From assembly GCA_913061145.1 (NCBI GenBank), contig CAJXUQ010000008.1:81916-145915 (forward strand): a DNA stretch of 64,000 bases, read 5' to 3'. The position numbers were made by a program, and so were the translations under genes. The notes beneath the pieces were generated by a model that had not been told where the DNA came from, did not search any database, and worked only from the letters and a program-made list of their open reading frames with translations. The stretch is from an uncultured Haliea sp. Lineage in GTDB: Bacteria; Pseudomonadota; Gammaproteobacteria; Pseudomonadales; Halieaceae. Positions 9,563 to 18,838 of the stretch are shown in pieces (within the stretch, counting starts at the first letter, position 1; every line of letters starts with the position of its first letter).

Positions 9563-11941
9563 ATGAAGATATTCGCCAGAAACTCTGTTCTGTCCACTCT
9601 GCTGTTGCTCGGGTTGGCGTCACTGACGGCTTGCTCGGATGGCGGCGGGTCTGCTGCGCCACCGCCACCTGAGGTGACGCCCGAGGAGGTGCCGGACCCC
9701 GACCTGGTCGTCATCGAGCCCGGCGAAGATTTCCAGCGGCGGTTGATAGAGGCCTTTATCAACGTTGAGCCCGGGCAGACCATCGAACTGCCCGCTGGAG
9801 AATTTGAGCTGGACGCCCAGCTGTCGCTGGATGTGGACAATGTTACCGTACGCGGCCAGGGTCATGGTGAAACCCTGCTCGACTTCGGCAGCCAGGTGTC
9901 GGGTGGCGAGAGTATCCTGGTCACCAGTAACAACGTGGTGTTGGAAGATTTCGCGGTGATCGACGCGCCGTCAGATGGCATCAAGTTCAAATTCTCCAAC
10001 GGTGTGACACTGCGTTCGGTGCGCGTGGAATGGACCTGTGGCGCCTGTGAGAGCAATGGTGCCTACGGGCTGTACCCGGTACAGACCAAGAACGTGCTGA
10101 TCGAAGACTGTGTGGTCATCGGCGCCAGCGATGCGGGGATCTATGTCGGCCAGTCGGACAAGATCATCGTGCGCCGCAACAATGTCTCCCTGAACGTGGC
10201 GGGCATTGAGATCGAGAACTCCACAGACTCGGATGTGTACGACAACGTTGCGGAGAACAACACGGGCGGCATTCTGGTATTCGACCTGCCGAACCTGTCT
10301 GTGGACGGTGCGCGCGCGCGGATTTTCGACAATACCATCCGCGATAACAATACCCCCAACTTTGCGCCAGCGGGCAATATCGTGGGTGTTGTGCCGGCGG
10401 GCACCGGCATACTCGCCATGGCGTTTGACGATGTGGAGATTTTTGGTAACCGCATTGAAAACAACCAGTCCATGGCGGTGGCCATCGTCAGCTACGACAT
10501 CAGCGGCCTGACCACGAATGATGTGCGCTACGATCCGGATCCGCGCCGCATCCACGTGCACGACAACCTGTACGCCAACAATGCCTACGCACCCGCGGAC
10601 CTTGCGGCGGATGTTGCCGGGCTGTTCGCCGCGCTAGATGGCCTGCCTGAGGTGGTCTATGACGGGCTGGGTGAAGCGGAAGGTGCGTTCCCGGATGCGG
10701 ACCGTATCTGTGTTTCCGAAAAAGCCTCAGTTCGTCTGGGCGTTGTGTTCCAGCCCGGCGGCGGTGGCCCGAGCGTGGATCCCGCCTTCTTTGATTGCGC
10801 GCATGCATCACTGACCGCGGTAGTACTGGATACCCCGGAAGAGATTGCAGAGGGCGAGCGCCCCCTCACCGAAGATGAAATCGCGGCACTGTGTACCCCC
10901 GAGGGCAGCGACCCCAATTTCGATGCGGCGGAAGTCAGCTGTCGGGAGCTTGCCGGTTACAACCTGTTTGCGGATGCGCTGGAGCCGCGCTCAGCCGCCA
11001 ACGACGGTATCGGCTACGAGCTGACCAGCGCACTGTTTACCGACTATGCCAGCAAGTACCGCTTCATCTACGTGCCAGACGGTCTGCAAGCTGCTTACAA
11101 CAGTCAGAACGTATTCGATTTTCCGGTGGGCACCATCATCGCCAAGACCTTCGCCATGCCCAACGACTTCCTGAATCCGGCGGCGGGCGAGGAGATTATC
11201 GAAACCCGTCTGTTGATTCATCGCCGGGATGGGTGGGCAACACTGCCCTATATCTGGCGCGAGGATGGCAGCGGCGCCGACCTGGCGGTGGCGGGAGGCC
11301 GCCGCTCGCTGGAGTGGATTCACAGTGACGGCAGCACGCGCAGCACCGAGTACGTGATTCCCGATGCCAACAGTTGCAAAACCTGCCACGGCATGACCCG
11401 GGCGGAAACGGGCAGTGGCGTGAACACGGAGACCGTCAACCTGCCTATCGGGCCCAAGGCGCGGTTCCTTAACCGCGAGCGCTTGTACGACGGCACCCTG
11501 AAGAACCAGTTGGCGCATATGGCGGATCAAGGTGTCCTGGTGGGTTTGCCGGCAGATCTCGCGGCCATCGATACGGCGCCTGATTGGGAAGACGTGGGCA
11601 AGCCACTCGAGTCACGCGTGAAGGCCTACCTGGACATCAACTGCGCCCATTGCCATAGCCCCGGCGGCTTTGCCAGCAACTCCGGCATGTTCACCGAGTT
11701 CTGGCGCGAGGTGAACGCCACCTACGGTGTCTGCAAGCCCCCCGTTGCTGCCGGGGCAGGCTCAGGTGGCCTGCAGTATGCTCTTGTGCCGGGCAATGCC
11801 GATGCGTCCATCACCGTGTTTCGCATGAACTCCAACGAGCCCAATGTGCGCATGCCGGAAATCGGCCGCAGCATTATTCATGACGAAGCCGTAGGACTGG
11901 TGCGTGACTGGCTGAACAGCCTGAGTGGCGGCTGCGACTGA
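9563..11941 (+). CDS. Lipoprotein: parallel beta-helix domain fused to SO2930-like diheme c-type cytochrome
   Basis: 792 aa; lipobox SLTAC-S; N-terminal parallel beta-helix (VLIEDCVVIGASDAGIYVGQSDKIIVRRNNVS); C-terminal half with two CxxCH haem motifs (SCKTCHGM, NCAHCHSP). Confidence 0.87.
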   Translation: MKIFARNSVLSTLLLLGLASLTACSDGGGSAAPPPPEVTPEEVPDPDLVVIEPGEDFQRRLIEAFINVEPGQTIELPAGEFELDAQLSLDVDNVTVRGQGHGETLLDFGSQVSGGESILVTSNNVVLEDFAVIDAPSDGIKFKFSNGVTLRSVRVEWTCGACESNGAYGLYPVQTKNVLIEDCVVIGASDAGIYVGQSDKIIVRRNNVSLNVAGIEIENSTDSDVYDNVAENNTGGILVFDLPNLSVDGARARIFDNTIRDNNTPNFAPAGNIVGVVPAGTGILAMAFDDVEIFGNRIENNQSMAVAIVSYDISGLTTNDVRYDPDPRRIHVHDNLYANNAYAPADLAADVAGLFAALDGLPEVVYDGLGEAEGAFPDADRICVSEKASVRLGVVFQPGGGGPSVDPAFFDCAHASLTAVVLDTPEEIAEGERPLTEDEIAALCTPEGSDPNFDAAEVSCRELAGYNLFADALEPRSAANDGIGYELTSALFTDYASKYRFIYVPDGLQAAYNSQNVFDFPVGTIIAKTFAMPNDFLNPAAGEEIIETRLLIHRRDGWATLPYIWREDGSGADLAVAGGRRSLEWIHSDGSTRSTEYVIPDANSCKTCHGMTRAETGSGVNTETVNLPIGPKARFLNRERLYDGTLKNQLAHMADQGVLVGLPADLAAIDTAPDWEDVGKPLESRVKAYLDINCAHCHSPGGFASNSGMFTEFWREVNATYGVCKPPVAAGAGSGGLQYALVPGNADASITVFRMNSNEPNVRMPEIGRSIIHDEAVGLVRDWLNSLSGGCD

Positions 11942-11964
11942 GTGCGTCGCGCGCGGTAACACAG

Positions 11965-11994
11965 GCCCGCCGCAGAGACTGGGGCGGGCTTTTT
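11965..11994 (+). terminator. Rho-independent terminator
   Basis: GCCCGCC-(11 nt)-GGCGGGC followed by TTTTT, 24 bp after the stop at 11941. Confidence 0.88.
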
Positions 11995-11998
11995 CCTT

Positions 11999-12463
11999 CT
12001 AGATCATGGACTGCTGGTAGTTCTGTATACCGACGCGCTCGATGAGCTCGAGTTGCGTCTCCAGCCAGTCGACGTGCTCTTCTTCGCTCCTCAGGATCTC
12101 GGAGAACAGGTCGCGGGTGCCGAAATCAGAGACCGATTCACAGTGCACGATGGCCTCGCGCAACAGCGGAATGGCCAGCTCTTCCTGTTTCATGTCGCAT
12201 TGCAGGATTTCTGCAACGTTTTCACCAATGTACAGTTTGCCGAGGTCCTGCAGGTTAGGCAGCCCCTCGAGGAACAGAATACGCTTGATCAGCAGATCGG
12301 CGTGCTTCATTTCATCGATGGATTCCTCGTACTCTTTCTCATTGAGCTTGTTCAGCCCCCAGTTTTCAAACATTCGCGCGTGCAGGAAATACTGATTGAT
12401 GGCCGTGAGTTCGTTTTTCAGTGCCTGGTTCAGGAAGGCAATGACCTGCTTGTCACCTTTCAC
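11999..12463 (-). CDS. bfr: Bacterioferritin
   Basis: 154 aa; [72 protein letters not shown]. Confidence 0.95.
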   Translation of the reverse strand: MKGDKQVIAFLNQALKNELTAINQYFLHARMFENWGLNKLNEKEYEESIDEMKHADLLIKRILFLEGLPNLQDLGKLYIGENVAEILQCDMKQEELAIPLLREAIVHCESVSDFGTRDLFSEILRSEEEHVDWLETQLELIERVGIQNYQQSMI

Positions 12464-12570
12464 GCTCTGCTCCTTGTGTGGTGGGTTTCCCCTGCAGTGT
12501 AGTCAACTTGGCGTCGGGAGACCACGGATTCCGGCCGTCAAGCTCGGCGGCCCATTTCTGTGTTCGAGAC

Positions 12571-12608
12571 TGACAATTAATACCACACGCAATTGACAAT
12601 TATTCGCA
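12571..12608 (+). promoter_or_regulatory. Candidate Fur-type operator(s) in the bfr/bfd divergent region
   Basis: TGACAATTATTCGCA (12594-12608) matches the 7-1-7 Fur pattern TGATAATNATTATCA at 11 of 14 defined positions; TGACAATTA also occurs at 12571. Pattern match by eye. Confidence 0.4.
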
Positions 12609-12643
12609 TTCGTCTACACTGGGTGCAGTCAGGAGGTTATTGC

Positions 12644-12856
12644 ATGTTTATTTGTCTGTGCCGCGGAGTGACCGACTCCGCCATCCGCGCCGAAGTCCAG
12701 CAGGGCGCCGTCCGCTATGAAGACATTCAGGCCCGCCTGGAGGTGGGTACATGTTGCGGTACCTGCAAGGACAGCGCTGAAGAAGTGATAGCCGAGACGG
12801 TTGCTGAATCCCTTTTCTTTGAACTCAAGCCCACATCGGAAACCGCCTGGGCCTGA
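12644..12856 (+). CDS. bfd: Bacterioferritin-associated ferredoxin ((2Fe-2S)-binding protein)
   Basis: MFICLCRGVTDSAIRAEVQQGAVRYEDIQARLEVGTCCGTCKDSAEEVI; CLC...CCGTC cysteine pattern; AGGAGG ribosome-binding site upstream. Confidence 0.92.
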   Translation: MFICLCRGVTDSAIRAEVQQGAVRYEDIQARLEVGTCCGTCKDSAEEVIAETVAESLFFELKPTSETAWA

Positions 12857-12870
12857 TCCTGGAGTAACCT

Positions 12871-14928
12871 ATGAACACCATGCCCTCGCGCCCACCGAAA
12901 CGGGTGCTCACCCTTGCTGTTGCCGCCATTTTGCTGCCATCCGGCCTTGCCGCGCAGGAGGGGGGTGAATTTCCCATGCCGGTGATCGAGGTTATCGGCA
13001 AAAGCGACGATGCCGTGTCGCGGCAGACGGGTTCGGTGGTGCTGATTGACCGGGAGGCGCTGGAGCTGATCCAGCCGCTGTCCACCGATGACGCGCTGCG
13101 CCGCGTCGCCGGCATCAATGCGACAACGGAAGACGAGACGGCGATTGTAGCCAATCTGGGAATTCGCGGGTTGTCGGCCAGTGAGTCAAAATCCCTGATT
13201 CTTGAAGACGGTGTGCCTGTGGCCCCGGGCCTGTTTATCGGCAACGAGCGGTATTTCAACCCCCGCATTCAGCGTGTCGAACGCATCGAAGTGCTGAAAG
13301 GGTCGGCGTCCCTGCGCTATGGCCCCTCCACCATCGGTGGCGTGGTGAACTACCAGACGAAGACACCGGACGACGGTGTTCTGCTGTCGGGTCGGCTTGG
13401 CTCTTTCGATACCCGCGAAGCCTCCCTGGAGGCGGGAGGTCGCAGCGCCTCTGGCGATGCCTTTGCCGGGCTTGTGGCGACCCGCGCAGAAAGCGACGGC
13501 TTCATGGACAAGGACTACGAAATGACGGACATTCTCGTCAAGTCCGGCATGGCGCTCAGCGACAGCCAGGAGGTGGGTGTGAAGTTCTCCTGGTACGAAA
13601 ATGACGCCAACATTTCCTACCGCGGCCTGTTGCTCGGTGACTATGAGGCCGGCGCAACCTACAACCCGGCGCCAGATGACTACTTCCTGACCGATCGTGT
13701 GGCCTTCGACCTCAATCATGCCTGGCGCATCAACGATAACGCCAGGCTGCAAACCGTGGCCTACTGGAGCGAGGTGTCGCGGGATTACTGGCGCTACAAT
13801 GTCGATACAGCGGCCTCCAACGAGGCGGGTCGCTGGGTTTATACCGACACCCTCACCGGCAACAACCGGTCCTTTGAGCGGCTCGGCCTGGAGACACGCC
13901 TGCAGCTGGATCACCAGCTTTTCGGCCTGGAAAATGCCGCGGAAATCGGTTTCCGGGTGATGAGCGAGGAGTCGGACGACACGCGCATACGCGCCACTCG
14001 GGACGCCGATCGCACCGGTATCAATGACCGCCATATCGTGGATAGCGCCGACAGCATCGCAGTGCACGTGCAGAACCGTACCGAGCTGACCCAGCGGCTG
14101 GCAGTGACACCGGGGCTGCGAATCGAATCCTATGAGCAGAAGCGTCGGGTGCTGACCGAGAACAACGCCTCGGCCAAAACTTCCAACACTGAGCTCCTGC
14201 CCGGGGTCGGCGCAACCTTCGAACTGACCCCCACGGCCCAGCTCTACGGCGGCCTCTACCGCGCGTTCTCGCCGGCGGCAAATGGCGTGGCGCTGGACGG
14301 CCTCACGGACCAGAGCCTGGACGGCGAGCGCTCTAACAATTATGAGGTCGGCATTCGTGGCTTGCAGGGCAAGCTGAGCTATGAAGTCGCTGCGTTCTAT
14401 ATGGATTTCGACAACCAGGTGGTCACGGGCAACAGCGATCCCAACCTGTCCCAGTCCAATGCCGGCGAAACGGTGCATAAAGGCATGGAGCTGATCCTCG
14501 GCTATGAGTTGGGCGCGGGCTTCAGCGTGGATGCCAACGCGACCTGGGTGCCTGAGTCGGACTTCCAGACTGGGGAGTTTGCGGGGAACAGGCTGCCCTA
14601 TGCACCGGAGCATCTGGCCAATCTGGCCCTTAACTACCGTGGCAGCCAGTGGAATGCCGCGCTGACCGCCCACTACCGTGGCTCGCAGTTCGGTGATGCA
14701 AGCAACCAGGTTGATATCCCCGACAACGCAGCCGGCGGTATCTGGGGTGGCAAGATGCCTTCCTATACGCTGCTGGATTTCATGGCTGAGTATGAATTCA
14801 GCAGCAGCCTGACGGTGTTCGGTGCGGTGAAAAACCTGACAGATGAACGCTATATCACGGGCCTGCGCCAGGGTATCTACGTGGGGCCCGAGCGCTCTTT
14901 TGAAATCGGCGCGCGCTTCCGCCTCTGA
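12871..14928 (+). CDS. TonB-dependent siderophore/iron receptor (FecA-like)
   Basis: 685 aa; plug domain (VIEVIGKSDDAVSRQTGSVVLIDREALE...VERIEVLKGSASLRYGPSTIGGVVNYQTKTP) and barrel ending ...FEIGARFRL. Confidence 0.93.
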   Translation: MNTMPSRPPKRVLTLAVAAILLPSGLAAQEGGEFPMPVIEVIGKSDDAVSRQTGSVVLIDREALELIQPLSTDDALRRVAGINATTEDETAIVANLGIRGLSASESKSLILEDGVPVAPGLFIGNERYFNPRIQRVERIEVLKGSASLRYGPSTIGGVVNYQTKTPDDGVLLSGRLGSFDTREASLEAGGRSASGDAFAGLVATRAESDGFMDKDYEMTDILVKSGMALSDSQEVGVKFSWYENDANISYRGLLLGDYEAGATYNPAPDDYFLTDRVAFDLNHAWRINDNARLQTVAYWSEVSRDYWRYNVDTAASNEAGRWVYTDTLTGNNRSFERLGLETRLQLDHQLFGLENAAEIGFRVMSEESDDTRIRATRDADRTGINDRHIVDSADSIAVHVQNRTELTQRLAVTPGLRIESYEQKRRVLTENNASAKTSNTELLPGVGATFELTPTAQLYGGLYRAFSPAANGVALDGLTDQSLDGERSNNYEVGIRGLQGKLSYEVAAFYMDFDNQVVTGNSDPNLSQSNAGETVHKGMELILGYELGAGFSVDANATWVPESDFQTGEFAGNRLPYAPEHLANLALNYRGSQWNAALTAHYRGSQFGDASNQVDIPDNAAGGIWGGKMPSYTLLDFMAEYEFSSSLTVFGAVKNLTDERYITGLRQGIYVGPERSFEIGARFRL

Positions 14929-15039
14929 TGCCAGGGCCCCCGCCGCGGGTGCCAGGGCTGCCCGGTGGTGTTGGGTCCCCCCACTGATGTAACCTTTTCT
15001 TTGTCGCATGGCCAGGCATGACACGGCGGGGAGGATGGC

Positions 15040-15954
15040 GTGGCGCGAACAACCGGGAAAGTCGTTGCACTCCTGCTACTGCTGATGTCAGTGAGCTCGA
15101 GGCCACTGGCACAGGAGCTTTCTCCCCGCGCCTACTGGCCCGCACCACAGGGCACGCAGATCGGTGCCCTCGGGTTTGCGCATACCCGGGGCGACACCAT
15201 TCCCGATCCCTCGTTGCCGATTGCCGGCCTTAACTCGTCCATTACCACGGCACAGCTCAGTGTTCGCCAGACCTTCTCCCTCGCGGGGCGCACCGCGACC
15301 TTTGTGGTAGATGCGCCTTATGCCAGCGGCCGCTCCTCAGCAGAGATTGATGGGCTGGGCACGGTGTCTCGCGACTATGATGGCCTCGGGGATATCGCTG
15401 CAACACTGTCGGTCAACTTTTCCGGTGCGCCCGCCATGGATCGTAAGGCCTTTGCCGAGATGCTGCGGTCGCCCCGCCCCCTGCTTGGCGGCAGCCTGCG
15501 CATTGTGGCACCGACGGGCCGCTACGACCCTGAGCGGCTGCTGAATGTCGGTGCGAACCGCTGGGCAACCAAGCTGGAGCTGGGTTACATCCTGCCTATC
15601 GGAAACCAGTGGATATGGGAGCTTGAGGCGGGCGGCTGGTGGTTTCAGGACAACGACAACTTTCTGGGCTTGCGGCGGGAGCAGGCTGCGCTGTACTCGG
15701 TCGAGACGCATCTCGTGCGCCAGATCCATCCGGGACTTTGGGTATCGCTGGATGCGAACTTCTATCGCGGAGGACGAAGCACGCTGGGCGGCCGGCGCCT
15801 GGATAACCTGCAGCGCGACAGTAAAGCGGGATTCACCCTGGTATTCCCCTTCAACCGGCGCAATGCGTTTAAGCTCGCCTATGAGCAGGGCTCCCTCAAC
15901 GACAGCGATGAAAACTTTCGCGCCTACTCGCTCAGCTATCTGCGCACCTTCTAG
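15040..15954 (+). CDS. Putative outer-membrane transporter (MetA-pathway of phenol degradation-like family)
   Basis: 304 aa; signal peptide, LSPRAYWPAPQGTQIGALGFAHTRGDT..., beta-rich C-terminus ending SYLRTF. Confidence 0.65.
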   Translation: MARTTGKVVALLLLLMSVSSRPLAQELSPRAYWPAPQGTQIGALGFAHTRGDTIPDPSLPIAGLNSSITTAQLSVRQTFSLAGRTATFVVDAPYASGRSSAEIDGLGTVSRDYDGLGDIAATLSVNFSGAPAMDRKAFAEMLRSPRPLLGGSLRIVAPTGRYDPERLLNVGANRWATKLELGYILPIGNQWIWELEAGGWWFQDNDNFLGLRREQAALYSVETHLVRQIHPGLWVSLDANFYRGGRSTLGGRRLDNLQRDSKAGFTLVFPFNRRNAFKLAYEQGSLNDSDENFRAYSLSYLRTF

Positions 15955-15981
15955 CCGGTGCGTTCCGAACGTCGGCCCGTA

Positions 15982-16839
15982 TCAGATGGGGTAGGTGAAT
16001 CCGGTACAGTCTTCCGTATACGCCCACAGCTTAGCCGCGGCCGCATCGTCTCTGGCCCAGGGACGCGGACGCACCCGCTTGCAGTTGGCAAAATACTCAC
16101 CGCTGGTGTCTGCAACGTCATCGCTGGTGCACAGATACACAGATGTCTCGGCACCCTTGTCCGGGGAGCGGAAGAATATCTTCATGAACGCCGGTGCAAT
16201 GTTCTTCAGGAAGCCGTCATTCTGCTGGCCCAGTGAGGTGGCTACCGCGCCGGGGTGCAGGGCGTTGACCGTGATCGGCTGCCCCTCGAGACGCTGTGCC
16301 AGGGTTCGGGTGAACAGAATGTTCGCCAGCTTGGAGCGGCCATATTCGCGAAACGCCTTGTAGTTCTTCTCCGCCTGCATGTCATCGAAATGCATGCCGC
16401 GGACAAACGCGTGCGCGGCAGACGCAACGTTGACGATGCGTGCGCTGGGCGCTTCCATCAATGCGGGCAGCAGCAGGCCCGTGAGCAGGAAGGGCGCGAA
16501 GTGGTTCACCGCGAGCGTCTCTTCGTAGCCGTCCACCGTCGTCTTGCGGCTGGTATTCATCAGGCCCGCGTTGTTGAGGAGTATGTCTATCGGCCGCCCC
16601 TGGGACAGGCACGTTTCGCCGGCGGCGCGAACGCTGGCCAGGCTTGCCATGTCAAGCTGTACCACGCTGGGCTCAGCCCCGCCCGCTGCGACGATCTCCC
16701 GGCTGAGCGCCGCACCCTTTTCCAGATTGCGGCACAGCAGCGTGAGTACCGCTCCCTTGCCGGCAAGGGTGAGGGCGGCGCTGCGGCCAATGCCCGCCGT
16801 GGGGCCCGTGATAGCGATATGCTTGTTGTTGATATCCAT
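15982..16839 (-). CDS. SDR family oxidoreductase (retinol dehydrogenase-like)
   Basis: MDINNKHIAITGPTAGIGRSAALTLAGKGA; NNAGLM; YGRSKLANILF active-site YxxxK. Confidence 0.9.
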   Translation of the reverse strand: MDINNKHIAITGPTAGIGRSAALTLAGKGAVLTLLCRNLEKGAALSREIVAAGGAEPSVVQLDMASLASVRAAGETCLSQGRPIDILLNNAGLMNTSRKTTVDGYEETLAVNHFAPFLLTGLLLPALMEAPSARIVNVASAAHAFVRGMHFDDMQAEKNYKAFREYGRSKLANILFTRTLAQRLEGQPITVNALHPGAVATSLGQQNDGFLKNIAPAFMKIFFRSPDKGAETSVYLCTSDDVADTSGEYFANCKRVRPRPWARDDAAAAKLWAYTEDCTGFTYPI

Positions 16840-16900
16840 GGTGTGCTCTTCCCTCGTTGACCATTAATAGTGGTATGGGGTGGGTCATTTCGGACGTCGG

Positions 16901-18682
16901 CTACAGGCTCTCTGTAGACCAGACCAGCGCCAGCAGCTTGCCCTCGGCCAGCTCCTCCACGGGTGCATCGTCGTTGATGACGCGCAGTTTGCCGTCAGTT
17001 GTCAGGGTGAACAGCGGGATCATGCTGGTGCCATTTTTTTCTTTGTAGGCGACGAGGTCAAACTCTGCATTGAGGTTGATCGCCCGTATCTCCGCGCCAC
17101 GCGCCAGCAGGCTGGCCAGCTTCTGGTAGGTGACTTCGCTGCCAAAGAGACGCGGTGCGCGGAATTCGTCCGCGGGCCGTTCACGCTCGCTGACTTCACG
17201 CTCTTCCGCGTTGCGCAGGCTGAAAACCTTCTTCGGGCCGAACTCGCTGCGGTATTTCAGGCAGGCCAGCGTGTTCCAACGCGCGCGCCGGGACATGGCG
17301 AAGAGTCTCCCAATGCCCACGAGTTCCAGATACTGGTCGGCGTGGGAGGAAATCGGATCGCCGTAATAGGTTTCCAGTCCCGCCATGCGTGCGCTGCGAA
17401 TCTCTTCATAGGAGGTGTCTGCGAGTTTTACCCGGAAACCCTGCCGTACCAGGGCCTGGGCCACGGCCCGAGCCACGGCATTCGCGCCGACAATCAGTAC
17501 GCCGTTCGGCTCCGCTTCGGCGAGGCCCAGTGCACGGGTCGCCGCGCCGGCGGTGAGGCTCTGCAGCACGACGGTGGCGATGATCACCAGGAACGTGTAG
17601 GCCACCAGGTCCGAGGCGCCAGGGTAGTCGATGCCTTCGAGTCGCAGCGCAAACAGTGAGGAGACGGCTGCGGCAACAATACCGCGCGGTGCAACCCAGC
17701 TCAGCAGCGCTTTCTGGCGCCAGCTGTAGTTGCCGCCGATGGCGGATGCCCATACCACGACCGGCCGCGCCAGTAGCACCACCAGCAGCACGATCACGCC
17801 GTTCCAGCCGGTGGCGAGAATATCCTGGGGATCAACCCGCGCGCCCAGCACAATGAACAGCACCGAGATAATCAGCACCGACAGGCTTTCCTTGAAGCTG
17901 AGTATTTCACTCACGCCCACGTCTTTCATATTGCCCAGCCAGATGCCCATCACGGTAACGGTGAGCAGGCCGGATTCGTGGGCGACGTAATCACTGCCGG
18001 CGAACATCATGATGACCCAGGCCAGGGTGACCACGTTGATGAGGTATTCCGGAACCCAGTGTTTGCGCAACACGAACCCCAGGCTGAGGGCGCCAACAAA
18101 ACCCGCCACCAGGCCGACGCCGATGCTCTGGGCAAACACGGCCCACGAATCCACGCCTGAGAGGATGTACTGGAAGACCAGAACGGCAAGCAGCGCGCCC
18201 ACCGGGTCAATCAGAATGCCCTCCCAGCGCAGCACCTGGCTGACCTCCGGCTTGGCGCGCATGGTGCGCAACAACGGGTTGATTACAGTCGGCCCGGTGA
18301 CCACGACCAGTGCCGCAAACAGCAGGGCAACAGGCAGGGAGAAGTCGGCCAGCAGCCAGCAGCCTACCGCCATCAGCACCCAGTTAAGCAGGGCCCCCCA
18401 GCTCACCAGGTTGGTGACTACCCGTCCGTGGCCCTTCAGGTCTCGGAACTTCAGCGTCATGCCACCTTCGAATAGCACCAGTGCCACCCCGAGAGACACC
18501 ATGGGGAAGAGCAGGTCACCGAACTGTTCATCGGGTCGGAGCAGTCCGGTGACGGGTCCGGCGATGATGCCCAGCACCAGCAGGGCAAGGATAGAGGGCT
18601 GCTTCAGTCGCCAGGAGAGCCACTGGGCCCCCACGCCCAGTACCAGTACGGCGGCGATGATGTACAGCAGGTTCTGATCCAC
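16901..18682 (-). CDS. Cation:proton antiporter (CPA1/NhaP-like) with C-terminal TrkA-N-like domain
   Basis: ~593 aa from GTG 18682; multi-TM exchanger (FEGGMTLKFRDLKGHGRVV; TGPTVINPLLR) followed by a Rossmann-like region (NGVLIVGANAVARAVAQALVRQGFRVKLADTSYEEI). Confidence 0.88.
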   Translation of the reverse strand: MDQNLLYIIAAVLVLGVGAQWLSWRLKQPSILALLVLGIIAGPVTGLLRPDEQFGDLLFPMVSLGVALVLFEGGMTLKFRDLKGHGRVVTNLVSWGALLNWVLMAVGCWLLADFSLPVALLFAALVVVTGPTVINPLLRTMRAKPEVSQVLRWEGILIDPVGALLAVLVFQYILSGVDSWAVFAQSIGVGLVAGFVGALSLGFVLRKHWVPEYLINVVTLAWVIMMFAGSDYVAHESGLLTVTVMGIWLGNMKDVGVSEILSFKESLSVLIISVLFIVLGARVDPQDILATGWNGVIVLLVVLLARPVVVWASAIGGNYSWRQKALLSWVAPRGIVAAAVSSLFALRLEGIDYPGASDLVAYTFLVIIATVVLQSLTAGAATRALGLAEAEPNGVLIVGANAVARAVAQALVRQGFRVKLADTSYEEIRSARMAGLETYYGDPISSHADQYLELVGIGRLFAMSRRARWNTLACLKYRSEFGPKKVFSLRNAEEREVSERERPADEFRAPRLFGSEVTYQKLASLLARGAEIRAINLNAEFDLVAYKEKNGTSMIPLFTLTTDGKLRVINDDAPVEELAEGKLLALVWSTESL

Positions 18683-18838
18683 GCGAGACTCCTGTCGGTA
18701 TGCGATGCCAGCGCAGCATAGCGCAATTGTTGGTGTCCGCGCGCGCACGGTTGGCGAGGGGCACGTCCGGGTGCGAGAGTGCGCGTGGTGTCAAGAGAGC
18801 GCCGCACCCGCTGAAACGGTGCGACGCTTGTACGTTGC

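Noticed and set aside
13186-15024. 612-aa minus-strand ORF
   Set aside because: Antisense to the FecA-like TonB receptor at 12871-14928; no domain signal.
18798-18828. Hairpin AGCGCCGCACC...GGTGCGACGCT downstream of the DUF6351 gene
   Set aside because: Imperfect stem with mismatch and no U-tract in the minus-strand direction; too weak to call a terminator.
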